A stretch of DNA of 64,000 nucleotides from Gari tellinella (Eukaryota > Mollusca > Bivalvia > Cardiida > Psammobiidae). Below the pieces are notes generated by a model, which was given only the letters and a program-made list of their open reading frames with translations, was not told the origin of the DNA and searched no databases. The stretch spans positions 22,742,154-22,806,153 of the forward strand of contig OV277874.1 of assembly GCA_922989275.2 (NCBI GenBank). Reading direction: 5' to 3'. Below are positions 11,025 through 20,600 of this stretch, piece by piece. The first letter of the stretch is position 1; every line of letters begins with the position of its first letter. Made by a program: the position numbers and the translations under genes.

Positions 11025-11155
11025 GGGTTAGAGGGCCAGATAACGGTAAATATAACAAAAGAAGATAATAGAGTTCATTCCGTAACAATACACTAAGGGA
11101 CCGTGGCCCGTTATTCGAACAAAAGAAAATAACAAAAGAAAAGGCCCTCTAACCC
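11025..11155. mobile_element. Short MITE (family K) splitting the microsatellite
   Basis: 131 bp with perfect 13-bp inverted ends GGGTTAGAGGGCC and GGCCCTCTAACCC; the interior has AACAAAAGAA repeated. It lies between two parts of the CCGT tract of the pearl-like element. Target duplication not clear. Confidence 0.8.
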
Positions 11156-11199
11156 AATTCGGTGGCACGTCCGTCCGTCTGTCCGTCCGTCTGTTTGTG

Positions 11200-13330
11200 C
11201 CAAAAACCTTAACCTTGGCTATAACTCTTGCATTTTTGTACCTGAACCTTTTATACTTGACATGTGTCTTCCCTGTATCAAGACCTTTCCATCCATACAA
11301 ACCTTTTTGACCTTGTGACCTTGACCTTGACATTTGCCCTACTTTTGGAAAAATCTTTAAATGGCTATAACATTTGCACCAGTAGGCCCAGGGCTTTCAT
11401 ACTTTGTATGTATATTTCTTTTGTCAAGACCTTTTCAACCATAACAACATCTTTGACCATGTGACCTTGACCTTGACCTTTGACCTATTTAATCAAACTT
11501 TAACCAAAAACCTTAACCTTGGCTATAACTTTTGAATTTTTAAACCTTGGCCTTTTATACTTGGCATGTGTATTTCTCATGGCAAGACCTATCCAACCAT
11601 ATAAAACTTTTTGACCTTGTGACCTTGACCTTGACATTTGACCTACTTTTGTAAAAATCTTTAAATGGCTATAACATTTACACCAATAGGCCCAGGGCTT
11701 TCATATTTTGTATGTATATTTCTTTTGCCAAGACCTTTCCAACCATACCAACATCTTTGACCATGTGACCTTGACCTTGACCTTTGACCTATTTAATCAA
11801 ACTTTAACCAAAAACCTTAACCTTGGCTATAACTTTTGAATTTTTAAAACTGGGCCTTTTATATTTCGCATGTGTATTCCTCATGGCAAGACCTTTCCAA
11901 CCATATAACACTCTTTGACCATGTGACCTTGACCTTGACCTAGGACCTATTTAATCAAACTTTAACCAAAAACCTTAACCTTGGCTATAACTTTTGAATT
12001 TTTAAACCTGGGCCTTTTATACTTGGCATGTGTATTCCTCATGGCAAGACCTTTCCAACCATATAAAACTTTTTGACCTTGTGACCTTGACCTTGACATT
12101 TGACCTACTTTTGTAAAAATCTTTAAATGGCTATAACATTTGCACCAATAGGCCCAGGGCTTTCATATTTTGTATGTATATTTCTTTAGCCAAGACCTTT
12201 TCAACCATACCAACATCTTTGACCATGTGACCTTGACCTTGACCTTTGACCTATTTAATCAAACTTTAACCAAAAACCTTAACCTTGGCTATAACTGTTG
12301 AATTTTTAAAACTGGGCCTTTTATATTTCGCATGTGTATTCCTCATGGCAAGACCTTTCCAACCATATAACACTCTTTGACCTTGTGACCTTGACCTTGA
12401 CATTTGACCTACTTTTGTAAAAATCTTTAAATGGCTATAACCTTTGCACCAGTAGGCCCAGGGCTTTCATAATTTGTATGCATATTTCTTTTGTCAAGAC
12501 CTTTCCAACCATATCAACATCTTTGACCATGTGACCTTGACCTTGACCTTTGACCTATTTAATCAAACTTTAACCAAAAACCTTAACATTGGCTATAACT
12601 TTTGCATTTTTAAACCTGGGCCTTTTTATACTTGGCATGTGTATTCCTCATGGCAAGACTTTTCCAACCATATAAAACTGTTTGACCTTGTGACCTTGAC
12701 CTTGACATTTGACCTACTTTTGTAAAAATCTTTAAATGGCTATAACATTTGCACCAGTTGGCCCAAGGCTTTCATATTTTGTATACATATTTCTTGTGTT
12801 AAGACCGTTCCAACTATACCAAATTCTTTGACCATGTGACCTTGACCTCGACCTTTGACCTATTTAATCAAACTTTAACCAAAAACCTTAACCTTGGCTA
12901 TAACTTTTGCATATTTGCACCTGGGCCTTTTATACTTGGCAGGTGTCTTCCCTGTGGCGAGACCTTTCCAACCATACAAAACTTTTTGACATTGTGACCT
13001 TGACATTTGACCTACTTTTGTTAAAATCTTTAAATGGCTATAATATTTGCCCCAGTAGGCCTACGGCTTTCATATTTTGTTTATATATTTCTTGTGTCAA
13101 GACCTTTCCAACCATATCTACGCTTTTGCCCTTGTGACCTTGACCTTTGACCGGCTTTTGTATAAATCTTTATATGCCTATAACATTTGAACCAGTAGGC
13201 CTAGAGCTTCCATACTTTGTATGTACATGTACATTGTATGTTTCTTGTGTTAAGACTTGTTCAACCATGCCAATGTTTCATTTACCATGCGACCATGACT
13301 TTTGACCTACTTTTGCAAATAAGCATTACA
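11200..13330. repeat. Tandem core array: 304-bp dimers of two ~152-bp subunits
   Basis: The phrase CTTTGACCATGTGACCTTGA occurs at 11451, 11755, 12217, 12521 and (nearly) 12826, giving steps of 304 or 305; the gap between 11755 and 12217 contains an extra hybrid half unit at 11913. Subunit 1 has TTTAATCAAACTTTAACC, subunit 2 has CTACTTTTGTAAAAATCTTT. Each subunit carries TGACCTTGACCTTGACC. The units at the right end are more diverged. No coding potential. Confidence 0.9.
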
Positions 13331-13599
13331 TTACAGAACATGACGCTGGCTGTGGGCATTTGTGTTTCACAAACACATTGCTTTTCATCTGATCTTCACC
13401 AAACTTTCTGAAAATGTTTGTTGACATAAAATGGAGACCAAGTTGGATAACAAGCGGCGCCAATTTATGCTAGGCTCTTTGGAGTAATGGCCCTTGAATT
13501 CCTCAAAATGGCGCTTTTATGGCGCTCCATGACAGTTTCTGCTCTCTAACTTGAGTGTGCTAAGATTTGTTTAAATTAAAGTTATGTTCTGTTCTGTTT

Positions 13600-13635
13600 A
13601 AATGAGACAGAGAGGCAGAGAGACAGAGAGAGAGT
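13600..13635. repeat. (AG)n-rich simple repeat
   Basis: Imperfect GAGACAGAGAGGCAGAGAG tract ending in AGAGAGAGAG. Confidence 0.85.
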
Positions 13636-13855
13636 AACGTCTCTACTACTGTAAGAGAAATTCGATCGATTTTTGTGAGCACATCTGACAATTTAAAATA
13701 AGGAAATGCATTTACAAATGATCGGAGTAGTTATTTGTAAACTGATTACGGAGGTCTTCTAATGGAAGATCAGTTACAAATTTGTACAAAATTCTGAAAT
13801 CTGGAAACTGGTCGTTAATTCACATACAGACAGACTAATGCAAAACAGATGATAT

Positions 13856-14313
13856 TTAACCCTTGTACTCTTAATGACTACTTAAAGCGCGTTTGCAAAC
13901 AGTTTTGGGTCTAATCAGGACCCAAACTGTTTTGACACTCTTATCGATAGTTATTTAGTCATACAACTTACTTTAAAACGTGTCTTGCATACAACAATAC
14001 TGCAGCAAACGACAATAAAGCGGAGGGGTACAGTGGAGAAACTGTTATTCTTTCCCAATAAACGCGTTTACGCTACAACTATTATTTCTATTGCAAACAG
14101 TTTGGAGCCAGATCAGACGCCGGGTTACCCGGCGTCTGATCTGGCTCCAAACTGTTTGCCACCAAGATAAACATGAATTATCAGAATTGTCCAAAAGTTG
14201 CACTTTTCTACGTTTTAGTGCTTTGCGTTTGCGTACGTTTGCGTTTAAACGGGAAAGAATAACAGATTCTCCACTGTAAACATATTCCACATAAATGATC
14301 ATGAAAGGGTTAA
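13856..14313 (+). mobile_element. Family B MITE interrupted by family A
   Basis: TTAA at both ends. The palindrome has lost its apex: CAAACAGTTTTGGGTC joins almost directly to GGACCCAAACTGTTTT (about 13896-13933). A complete family A copy sits inside the right half at 14029-14278, so the TTAA element is the older. Confidence 0.88.
14029..14278 (-). mobile_element. Family A hairpin MITE nested in family B
   Basis: Both termini, TA flanks and a perfect palindrome (about 14094-14157, apex GGGTTACCC). Target is the GGGGTA of the host family B copy. Confidence 0.92.
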
Positions 14314-14441
14314 ACAAGTTTGCCTGTATCATAGAGTTTAGATTTATGACATCAAGTGCACGAATGTTACTAGCAGAGTTTACTGTAAAAGTTACCTAAA
14401 TGCTTATAAATAAACCTGATTAAATGTTTCTATTCATATTT

Positions 14442-14691
14442 TACAGTGGAGAATCTGTTATTCTTTCCCGTTTAAACGCAAACGTACGCAAACGCAAAAC
14501 ACTAAAATGTAGAAAATAACAACTTCTTGACAATTCTGACTATTGATATTTAGCTGAGTGGCAAACAGTTTGAAGCCTGATCAGACGCCGGGTTACCCGG
14601 CGTCTGATCTGGCTCCAAACTGTTTGCACTGGAAATAATAGTTTTACCGTAAACGCGTTTATTGGGAAAGAATAACAGATTCTCCACTGTA
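14442..14691 (+). mobile_element. Family A hairpin MITE, well preserved
   Basis: Termini CAGTGGAGAATCTGTTATTC and complement, full palindrome at about 14562-14625. Its right TA abuts AACCCTTTACC, the left end of a family D copy. Confidence 0.9.
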
Positions 14692-14828
14692 ACCCTTTAC
14701 CCCATAGCCTGTTACTGGTATAGAATACATTTGACCATTTAAAACAGATTGAACGAAAACCATAAATAAATACGAAAGAAGACTCAAGCAGGAAACGCAA
14801 CACAAACAATACACCCATCTCTAAAGCA

Positions 14829-14895
14829 GAACACACACACACAGCCATACGATAACAAACACATACACACACACACACACACAACCACACACACG
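14829..14895. repeat. (CA)n microsatellite
   Basis: Runs of ACACACAC interrupted by AGCCATACGATAACA; the longest uninterrupted run is near 14860-14882. Confidence 0.9.
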
Positions 14896-14958
14896 CAATA
14901 CCATTCCTTCATCTACACACTAAATAGAAAACAACACGCAAGACAAACATAAAGCTAA

Positions 14959-15094
14959 GTGAATATAGGAGCCCGCCTTGGTACGGTCAGTAGCAATCAA
15001 TAATCAATTATAAATTAATTAATTATTAACAACCACTGGGGGGTTAAACCTGGGTTTAGGGGCGCCCAACCTCACACTTATCTCCTATATTCAC
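14959..15094. repeat. 136-bp segment with perfect 13-bp inverted ends
   Basis: GTGAATATAGGAG and CTCCTATATTCAC bound a segment with AATTAATTAATTATTAA and a G-rich GGGGGGTTAAACC stretch. Could be a small element or an RNA-capable foldback; unrecognised. Confidence 0.5.
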
Positions 15095-15597
15095 CTATAA
15101 AGACGAACAGTGTACATAAAATATAAACCCTGGTCCACAACCTTACAATCAAAATGACCGCCAGCACAGTAAGTAAATACATGTAAAACATCTAACAAAA
15201 TTCTCTGACAGGATTATTAGTAACACGGGAAAGAATTAAACATTCAAGCCCGTGCTAAAAATAACCCACTATGGCAACGGTCAAATTGTACTCAAGCGAA
15301 TAGTCTGTAGTCACGAGTAACTGTAAGACATGGGAGGGTTTAGGTTACGACAGAGAGGGAGAGAAAAAACAAAGCACGAAAATCCGACATAACTCTCCCC
15401 CTTAAGGGGGACATTCTGCTTTCATTTCAACCTGCTTTAAGCTACCATCTGCTACAATAAAGAAACTATTTCTTACAATACATACTCATGATTGTATCAA
15501 TAGGAACCATTTTCTTCAGCGGAGGAATAAATGGGGGCTTCTATGGGGGGAAATGTTAACCATTACCCAAGACTAAGGTTTAAACACAGATGGTCAA

Positions 15598-15680
15598 ATA
15601 AAGCAGGTTGAAAGCCTTAAGGTTCATTCTTCTTTAAATGCAGTCTGCTTTGAGCTACAATCTTTTTTAATATAGAAAAT
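15598..15680 (-). mobile_element. Family D palindrome relic
   Basis: AATAAAGCAGGTTGAAAG, CCTTAAGG and TGCAGTCTGCTTTGAGC are remnants of the family D core. No ends preserved. Confidence 0.5.
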
Positions 15681-15734
15681 ATGTATTTTGACAAATGCTA
15701 ATGACTTCATAAATTGAAACTAGTGTGTTTATTT

Positions 15735-15870
15735 TGTTTTACAGTCTTAAATTGTAGGTATCTTAACTAAAATAAATATGGAATAGAGTGTCAAACTGTT
15801 TGGGTCCTGATCAGACCTCGTGTTACACGACTTTTGGTAAGGATCAAACTTGACTTCAAATAATCACTGT
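15735..15870 (+). mobile_element. Family B relic
   Basis: GTCAAACTGTTTGGGTCCTG then ATCAGACCTCGTGTTACACG, followed by AGGATCAAACTTGA. Palindrome decayed; ends not found. Confidence 0.45.
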
Positions 15871-16430
15871 TCTCCGGATATTCATGTCATTGGGCATTTT
15901 GAACCTCGTACGCTGGCAGGAGTATGCTTAGATATAGCACGCAATATAAGTGTTAGTGGTCTTAACAATTTCTCAGTTGTAATAATTATCGCAAATTACC
16001 TGTCTGGTATTGTTATCTGGAACCAGTGTGCCAGTCAGCCTGTTTATACGCACATCTGTAAGTTTCAGATGGCCATTCAAATATCCCGAGTGAACTGAAC
16101 CAGTGTTTTGTTGTCTGTGATCTATAGTTCAAAAGTTTATACTGTTCACATGTTGTCGCCATTTGATGGAAGTTCGAATACAATATAGGATAATACGCCA
16201 TTCTTTCCAGATACACTTATTTTTTATATACCTATAGATGATTTATAGAGATTTCTCAGTTAGGTGAATTCAATGCGTCACAGTTGATACAATCACTAAT
16301 GACGATATCACTAGTGACGATATCATTTTTGTGACGTCATGTCACGCTATCTTTTGTGACATCGTGCGTTAACAATTAATTGTGTGTGTTTCCTCTGTAA
16401 CACGTCATGAGATGTATATATAATAAATAG
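15871..16430. other. No recognisable feature
   Basis: No credible ORF. Several TGACGTCA- and TCACTAATGACGATATCA-type short direct repeats near 16290-16330. Confidence 0.4.
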
Positions 16431-16434
16431 AATA

Positions 16435-16565
16435 GTCAATTTGGATAAATACGAAAAATATATCACTCGAAAGTGTTGTTACCTGGTTAAAAAAAACTCA
16501 TCCTGCGGACTCACTTTTTAACCAAATAACAACCCATTATCGTGATATATTTTTTCATGTCAATC
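16435..16565. repeat. Large imperfect hairpin
   Basis: AATATATCACTCGAAAG...GTTGTTACCTGGTTAAAAA faces TTTTTAACCAAATAACAAC...CGTGATATATT around an apex ACTCATCCTGCGGACTCAC. It resembles the other apex-with-CTC hairpins at 2362, 31540, 40965 and 59786. Confidence 0.6.
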
Positions 16566-16609
16566 CAAAGGAATTGAGTATCCTTTATTTACACTAAAAC
16601 TTTTTTTTC

Positions 16610-16804
16610 TATACATGTAATAGAAAACAGCCCAAGTTCAGACATCGGGTTATTTGATGTCTGATCAGGACAAATATTGTTTGTTACTGAGTTGAATCCG
16701 AAACAAATGTCGAGAAGTTGTGAGTTTCTACATGTACATTTTAGTGCACTTCATTTACGTTTTGTTTGTGTTAAGACGGGAAAGAATAACGTCTTCGCCA
16801 CTGT
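16610..16804. mobile_element. Family A relic
   Basis: A palindrome remnant (AGACATCGGGTTATTTGATG) and a right end GACGGGAAAGAATAACGTCT then TCGCCACTGT. Left end lost. Confidence 0.55.
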
Positions 16805-16967
16805 GCGTTTTGATCTTGCAAGGGCATAGAAATATAGCAAATGTGTTATAGTGCATTATCGGTTACCCAATGTCTGACACTTTAACCAGACAAAAAGTCG
16901 AATTATCTCGACAATGCGTATAATAGACGATATAATACACACGAGGTAATCAATTGTTTAAGTTACA

Positions 16968-17160
16968 TTCTACAGTGCTTTCTCCTTTAAGCGGCGCTCC
17001 AAACAACGAGTGCCTTCTTACAACGACCCTTGCCGCTGTTCCCCAAACAAGACACTTTTCTTTCCATGGCTGCAGTACCGTCTGCTTAAATTTGTCGTCT
17101 GCTGTTACATAAAAGTGGATATTTTGATAGAATTAATATAATGACGAGTAACAAACAAAT
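16968..17160 (+). mobile_element. Family C left half
   Basis: TACAGTGCTTTCTCC, then ACGACCCTTGCCGCTGTTCC, GTCTGCTTAAATTTGTCGTC and AATATAATGACGAGT. The palindrome and right half are missing. Confidence 0.6.
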
Positions 17161-17284
17161 CTGTAAAACTTAAACAGCGTTTTAGGTTGATGTATCCAAA
17201 ATTCTCAGGGCAATGTTATTTATTCACAGGGTGTCTCAATTGCGAAGTTTGTATGCAGAGACATCCTATGCTTTTCGAAAAAAA

Positions 17285-17455
17285 ACAGTTTTCCTTATTG
17301 GAGAAGACATCATCTTCATGATATTATGAATAACAAATGGATGCTAGAATTTGCAACAGGGAATCATTTCACTGTTTGATAGATGCAGCTATCAGTTCTG
17401 GCGATTAAGATATCGATTTGGTAAATACGTGATGATTTAACCGACAAATATTTCT
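17285..17455 (+). repeat. Direct repeat, left copy, flanking the LINE
   Basis: TATTGGAGAAGACATCATCT, ATTTCACTG, GATAGATGCAGCTATCAGTT and ATTTAACCGACAA are matched in order by 21662-21826. The pair brackets the LINE-bearing segment. Confidence 0.75.
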
Positions 17456-19586
17456 CATACAGTGGAGAACCTTCGTAGAAGGATGAATAATCATCACAAT
17501 GCTTAATACACATTTTAACTATTGAATACATTTCTTTAATGATCCGTAACATTTTACCCTTAATACCTACCCTAAACAATTTCAGCCAAAGACCATGGTG
17601 ATACACACTGTCAAATGCCTTTTTCAAATCAACAAAGGCGCAAAATAATTTCCCCTTATTACGCAATATTTTTTGAATTGTTGCATTCAACACAAATATA
17701 GCGTCTGTTGTTGAGCGGCCCTTTCTAAACCCAAATTGGGCGTCTGTCAGAATATCATTGTTTTCAGCCCAAGATGAAATGCGATTGTTTAAAACGCCTG
17801 TGAAAATCTTTGAGAAACAGCTCACCAACGAAATGCCCCTGTAGTTATTAACGTTACTTTTATCACCCTTCTTAAATAACGGTACAATAATACCCTCACA
17901 CCATTTCTCTGGGAAAACACCCGATTCAAATATACAATTAAATATGTCAACTAAATGAGCAGACAGAATATCAAAAGATTCCAAAAAATACTCGTTAATA
18001 AGTTGATCACCGGCATATGCCTTGTTCCTTTTCAATTTTCTAACAACAGCTTCAATTTCAGATTGTGTAATCGGAGAATCAAGCTCCTCAAAAGACACAT
18101 TTTGTGAATCAAAATCATTATTCACAAAGAAATCTTCTGAATCACTATCATGTGGATTTGGTAAATCATCATTTAGTTTTGAAAAGTATTCAAAAAATTC
18201 ATCTAGCGATATGTCCCGTGCACTGCTTTCATCATTTCGCTTACTAAAATGCCGCCAAAAGTCCCTCGGCTTTCTATGTCTCAATCTTTCGACCTCTGTC
18301 ATTTTATTAAGCTCAAAACGTCTTTTCTTTTTTTTAATCAAGTTCTTGTATATCTTTTTCTTATCCAACATTGATATTCTGTTTGCATCATTCTTACATT
18401 TATCAAAAACATGCAAATACTGTTGGTAAATACGCTTAGCTTCTAAACATTCACTATCAAACCAGTCTGCCTTTTTAATAAAGGACTTTATATAACTATT
18501 CGATCGAGATTTATACATGCGTTTTAAAAACAATGGACTAGCTACTTCATTTAATATCTGTGTAAAGTCATTAATGCCTTTATTAACACTCTCTTTGCCA
18601 TTTAACACCATGTCATCAGTAATTCTATTTAATACAGGTAACTGTGCAATAAGTCGACGCCTAAAGTCGTCTTTCAAATCCGGGTCCCATTTAACAAAAT
18701 TAAACACATTTCCCTTTCCAACACATTCATTGTTTAGCGCCGTATTACACCTTAACCCAAAACACACAGGCGCATGGTCAGACCATTCATTAAATTTACC
18801 TATTTCAAAATTACACAAGATACCGAAATCACTATTCCGTAACAATAAGTAATCAATAACACTGCTACCGTTTATGCTAGTATAAGTGTAATCACCTATC
18901 GAATTATCTTTAAACAGCCTGCCATTCGCAAGCCTAAAGCCGCTAGACTTGCATAAGTCTAACAGCTTTAGCCCGTGCGAATTGCAACCTTTATCCATGG
19001 AAACACGAGATAACGGTACACCAGGGGTATAGTCATCATAATCAATAATATCAGAGTTGGAATCGCAAACAATGTAGTCAGGTCGAGATCCATTGCCAAC
19101 ACGTGCATTCCAGTCACCACACAGCAGTACACTACCTGCGGACTCGTAACAGTTAATGTCATTCTGTATAAGTTGAAACAAATCAATGTCATGTACATCA
19201 TAAGCTGGTGAATTCTCAACCCAAATATAAATTCCTGCTAAATAAACATCATTTTCAAAATTAAAAAACTGCTTATCTAATTTCAACCATATCACCGTGT
19301 CCAAATGGTTTTTAGCAACTGTAACACCCTTAACCAATGATTCTTTTATGAAAACAACTGTACCGCCACTACAACGTCTCGCCCGTCGATTCTGAAACTG
19401 TCTAGGAAAATTGAAACTCTTGTAACCTTTAATGTTAATCTTTGACGATTTGTTTGCCCATGTCTCAAAAAGAAATATAATATCATACTGCTCTAATACA
19501 CGTAGTAAGTCACAATCGCTCAACTTATCACTGCCTAGCCCATGAATGTTCCATGACAAAACTTTCAGCTCAGCCCCATCGCATCC
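17364..19586 (-). pseudogene. LINE ORF2: endonuclease plus partial reverse transcriptase
   Basis: Open for 731 codons from a TTG at 19559; the frame is open back to the UAG of ORF1, nine codons upstream. Residues (from the TTG): APE-type endonuclease 1-265 with SWNIHG 2-7, FETW 31-34, GDWNAR 148-153, IDY 235-237 and SDH 260-262; then a basic linker; reverse transcriptase from about 500 with PLFKKGD 560-566, NYRGISL 572-578, FRKGRST 611-617 and motif A FVDLKKAFDS (Asp644). The Y/FADD motif, thumb and C-terminus are absent: about 35 residues after position 696 are read from unrelated DNA. No in-frame AUG precedes Met188. Not functional as it stands, though the endonuclease looks intact. Confidence 0.9.
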
Positions 19587-20600
19587 CTAACTGTTCATTC
19601 CCTGATCACGCACTGGCCTTCCATCAATATATAGAGTATCATAACTCAGCCATGCTGATTTCCCCTGCCTTCGAGCTTCTTTGAGTTTTGGTAGTAAGCT
19701 CTTCCGCCTCTGTGCGATTACAGGTGGGTACTGCTCGTACATGGAGTAGTTGGTACCGGCTAGTTTCCTTCCCTGATTACGTACGGTCTCGCGATCTTTG
19801 AACAGCGAAAATTTTGCGACGGTTTTTCTAGGATTTCTTGTAGCATTCAGTTTTTGACCAACCCTATGTACACGCTCAAATTTGATCTCATTAATGACAT
19901 CCTGTGCTAGTTTTAGTTTGGCGTGCATGAAATCACGCACCAACTGTTCCGTTTGGACCGGTGTCTCGCGCTCCTCTTCTTCAATATTCGCAAACATAAG
20001 GTTATTACGCATGGATTGCGACTGTAGGTATAATAAATTGTCTTGCATATGCATCTTGTCTTTATGCAGCTGCGCAAGTTGGTCCTGTGTCGTACCAAGT
20101 GAGAATTCCAGAGTATCAACCCTGTCGGAAACTTTATTAACGTTCTCATTATTCTTATAAATGCTGTCTTGTACGTACAGCCTCAACGCCCGTAATTCCT
20201 TATCAAATTCTCCTACTTTCTTTTCAAGTGTATCTAATTTATCCAGCTTCTTGTCAACTACGTCAATCTTCTTGTCTAGCCTTTTCAGAGAGACCAGGAT
20301 TTCAAGATTTGATGTACCCCCCACCGACTTAAGTTCCGTTTCATCACTGACACCAGTGTCCTGGGCTGCACAAGATTTACCAGCTTTATCTGCTGCACGA
20401 GGCATTTTGGTTTTTTCTTTTATAACATTACCTTTCACGGTCTTTGGTAGCTTACCCCCTTTCTCTCCGCTCATGATTCGATTAAAAACTTTGGAAAGAT
20501 TAAGCACTATCCTTTGTCACCCGGCAAACATACGAAGCGCGTGACGTCATGAATCTGCAGATGACGACACAATGTTGTTAAATGTGGGAGGGGTAAACAA
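17465..20600 (-). mobile_element. Non-LTR retrotransposon (LINE), 3'-truncated
   Basis: Minus-strand LINE containing a presumed 5' UTR (about 20475-20600), complete ORF1 and an ORF2 that stops being LINE-like around 17470, inside the reverse transcriptase. The junction carries GTTCTCCACTGTA (17458-17470 on the other strand), the terminus of family A. Target-primed integration normally loses 5' ends; here the 5' part is kept and the 3' half lost, so a later rearrangement is likely. Clade uncertain: ORF1 is L1/Tx1-like. The left boundary at 20600 is approximate. Confidence 0.85.
19587..20474 (-). CDS. LINE ORF1 protein (coiled coil, RRM, C-terminal domain)
   Basis: The first AUG is at 20474 with A at -3, giving 295 residues; the frame extends 11 codons upstream without AUG. 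Residues 57-150 form long charged heptads (LDKKIDVVDKKLDKL region), followed by an RRM-like NNLMFANIEEEE (157-168), ERVHRVG (200-206), and a CTD with RNQGRKLAGTNYSMYEQYPP and LLPKLKEARRQGKSA. This is the Transposase_22/L1 ORF1p layout: a trimeric nucleic-acid chaperone binding the LINE RNA. No zinc knuckle or esterase. It ends with UAG followed by GGA and continues in frame into ORF2. The open frame suggests a fairly recent insertion. Confidence 0.88.
   Translation of the reverse strand: MSGEKGGKLPKTVKGNVIKEKTKMPRAADKAGKSCAAQDTGVSDETELKSVGGTSNLEILVSLKRLDKKIDVVDKKLDKLDTLEKKVGEFDKELRALRLYVQDSIYKNNENVNKVSDRVDTLEFSLGTTQDQLAQLHKDKMHMQDNLLYLQSQSMRNNLMFANIEEEERETPVQTEQLVRDFMHAKLKLAQDVINEIKFERVHRVGQKLNATRNPRKTVAKFSLFKDRETVRNQGRKLAGTNYSMYEQYPPVIAQRRKSLLPKLKEARRQGKSAWLSYDTLYIDGRPVRDQGMNS

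Larger units (their letters stand above)
10926..13600 (-). mobile_element. Pearl/Helitron-like element with tandem core repeats
   Basis: Order of parts: terminal hairpin (10931-10962), CCGT microsatellite (about 10987-11014), a short MITE insertion, more CCGT/CTGT repeats, a core array of about 152-bp repeats (11200-13330), then a tail with GATCTTCACCAAACTT and TAATGGCCCTTGAATT. This matches published bivalve pearl elements (ACGG tetranucleotide plus core repeats near 160 bp), regarded as non-autonomous Helitron/Helentron relatives. Minus orientation is inferred by taking the hairpin as the 3' end. No Rep/helicase ORF is seen. Outer ends are approximate. Confidence 0.65.
14760..15375. mobile_element. 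Unclassified insertion flanked by ACGAAAA repeats
   Basis: Interrupts a family D element and is flanked by the 7-bp direct repeat ACGAAAA (14753-14759 and 15376-15382), a plausible target duplication. It holds a CA microsatellite (about 14829-14895) and an inverted repeat pair GTGAATATAGGAG/CTCCTATATTCAC (14959-14971 and 15082-15094) around GGGGCGCCCAACC. No ORF and no obvious terminal inverted repeats; element class unknown. Confidence 0.45.
14691..15562 (-). mobile_element. Family D element split by an unknown insertion
   Basis: The left part (AACCCTTTACCCCATAGCC to AAAACAGATTGAACGAAAA) and right part (CTTAAGGGGGACATTCTGCT to the TTCTTCAGCGGAGGAATAA block and GTTAAC) belong to one family D copy. 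About 615 bp lies between them. Confidence 0.65.

Noticed and set aside
11200..13330. Centromeric satellite
   Set aside because: The array is short, flanked by the hairpin, microsatellite and tail of a pearl-like element, and single in this window.
18022..18429. Plus-strand ORF of 135 codons across the LINE
   Set aside because: It is the antisense shadow of ORF2; the minus strand shows endonuclease and reverse transcriptase motifs.
20474..20507. Upstream GTG as start of LINE ORF1
   Set aside because: Non-AUG initiation is not needed; the AUG at 20474 has A at -3 and begins a normal-length ORF1.
20161..20544. Plus-strand ORF of 127 codons across LINE ORF1
   Set aside because: Antisense shadow of ORF1, serine-rich as expected from the complement of lysine/aspartate-rich coiled coil.
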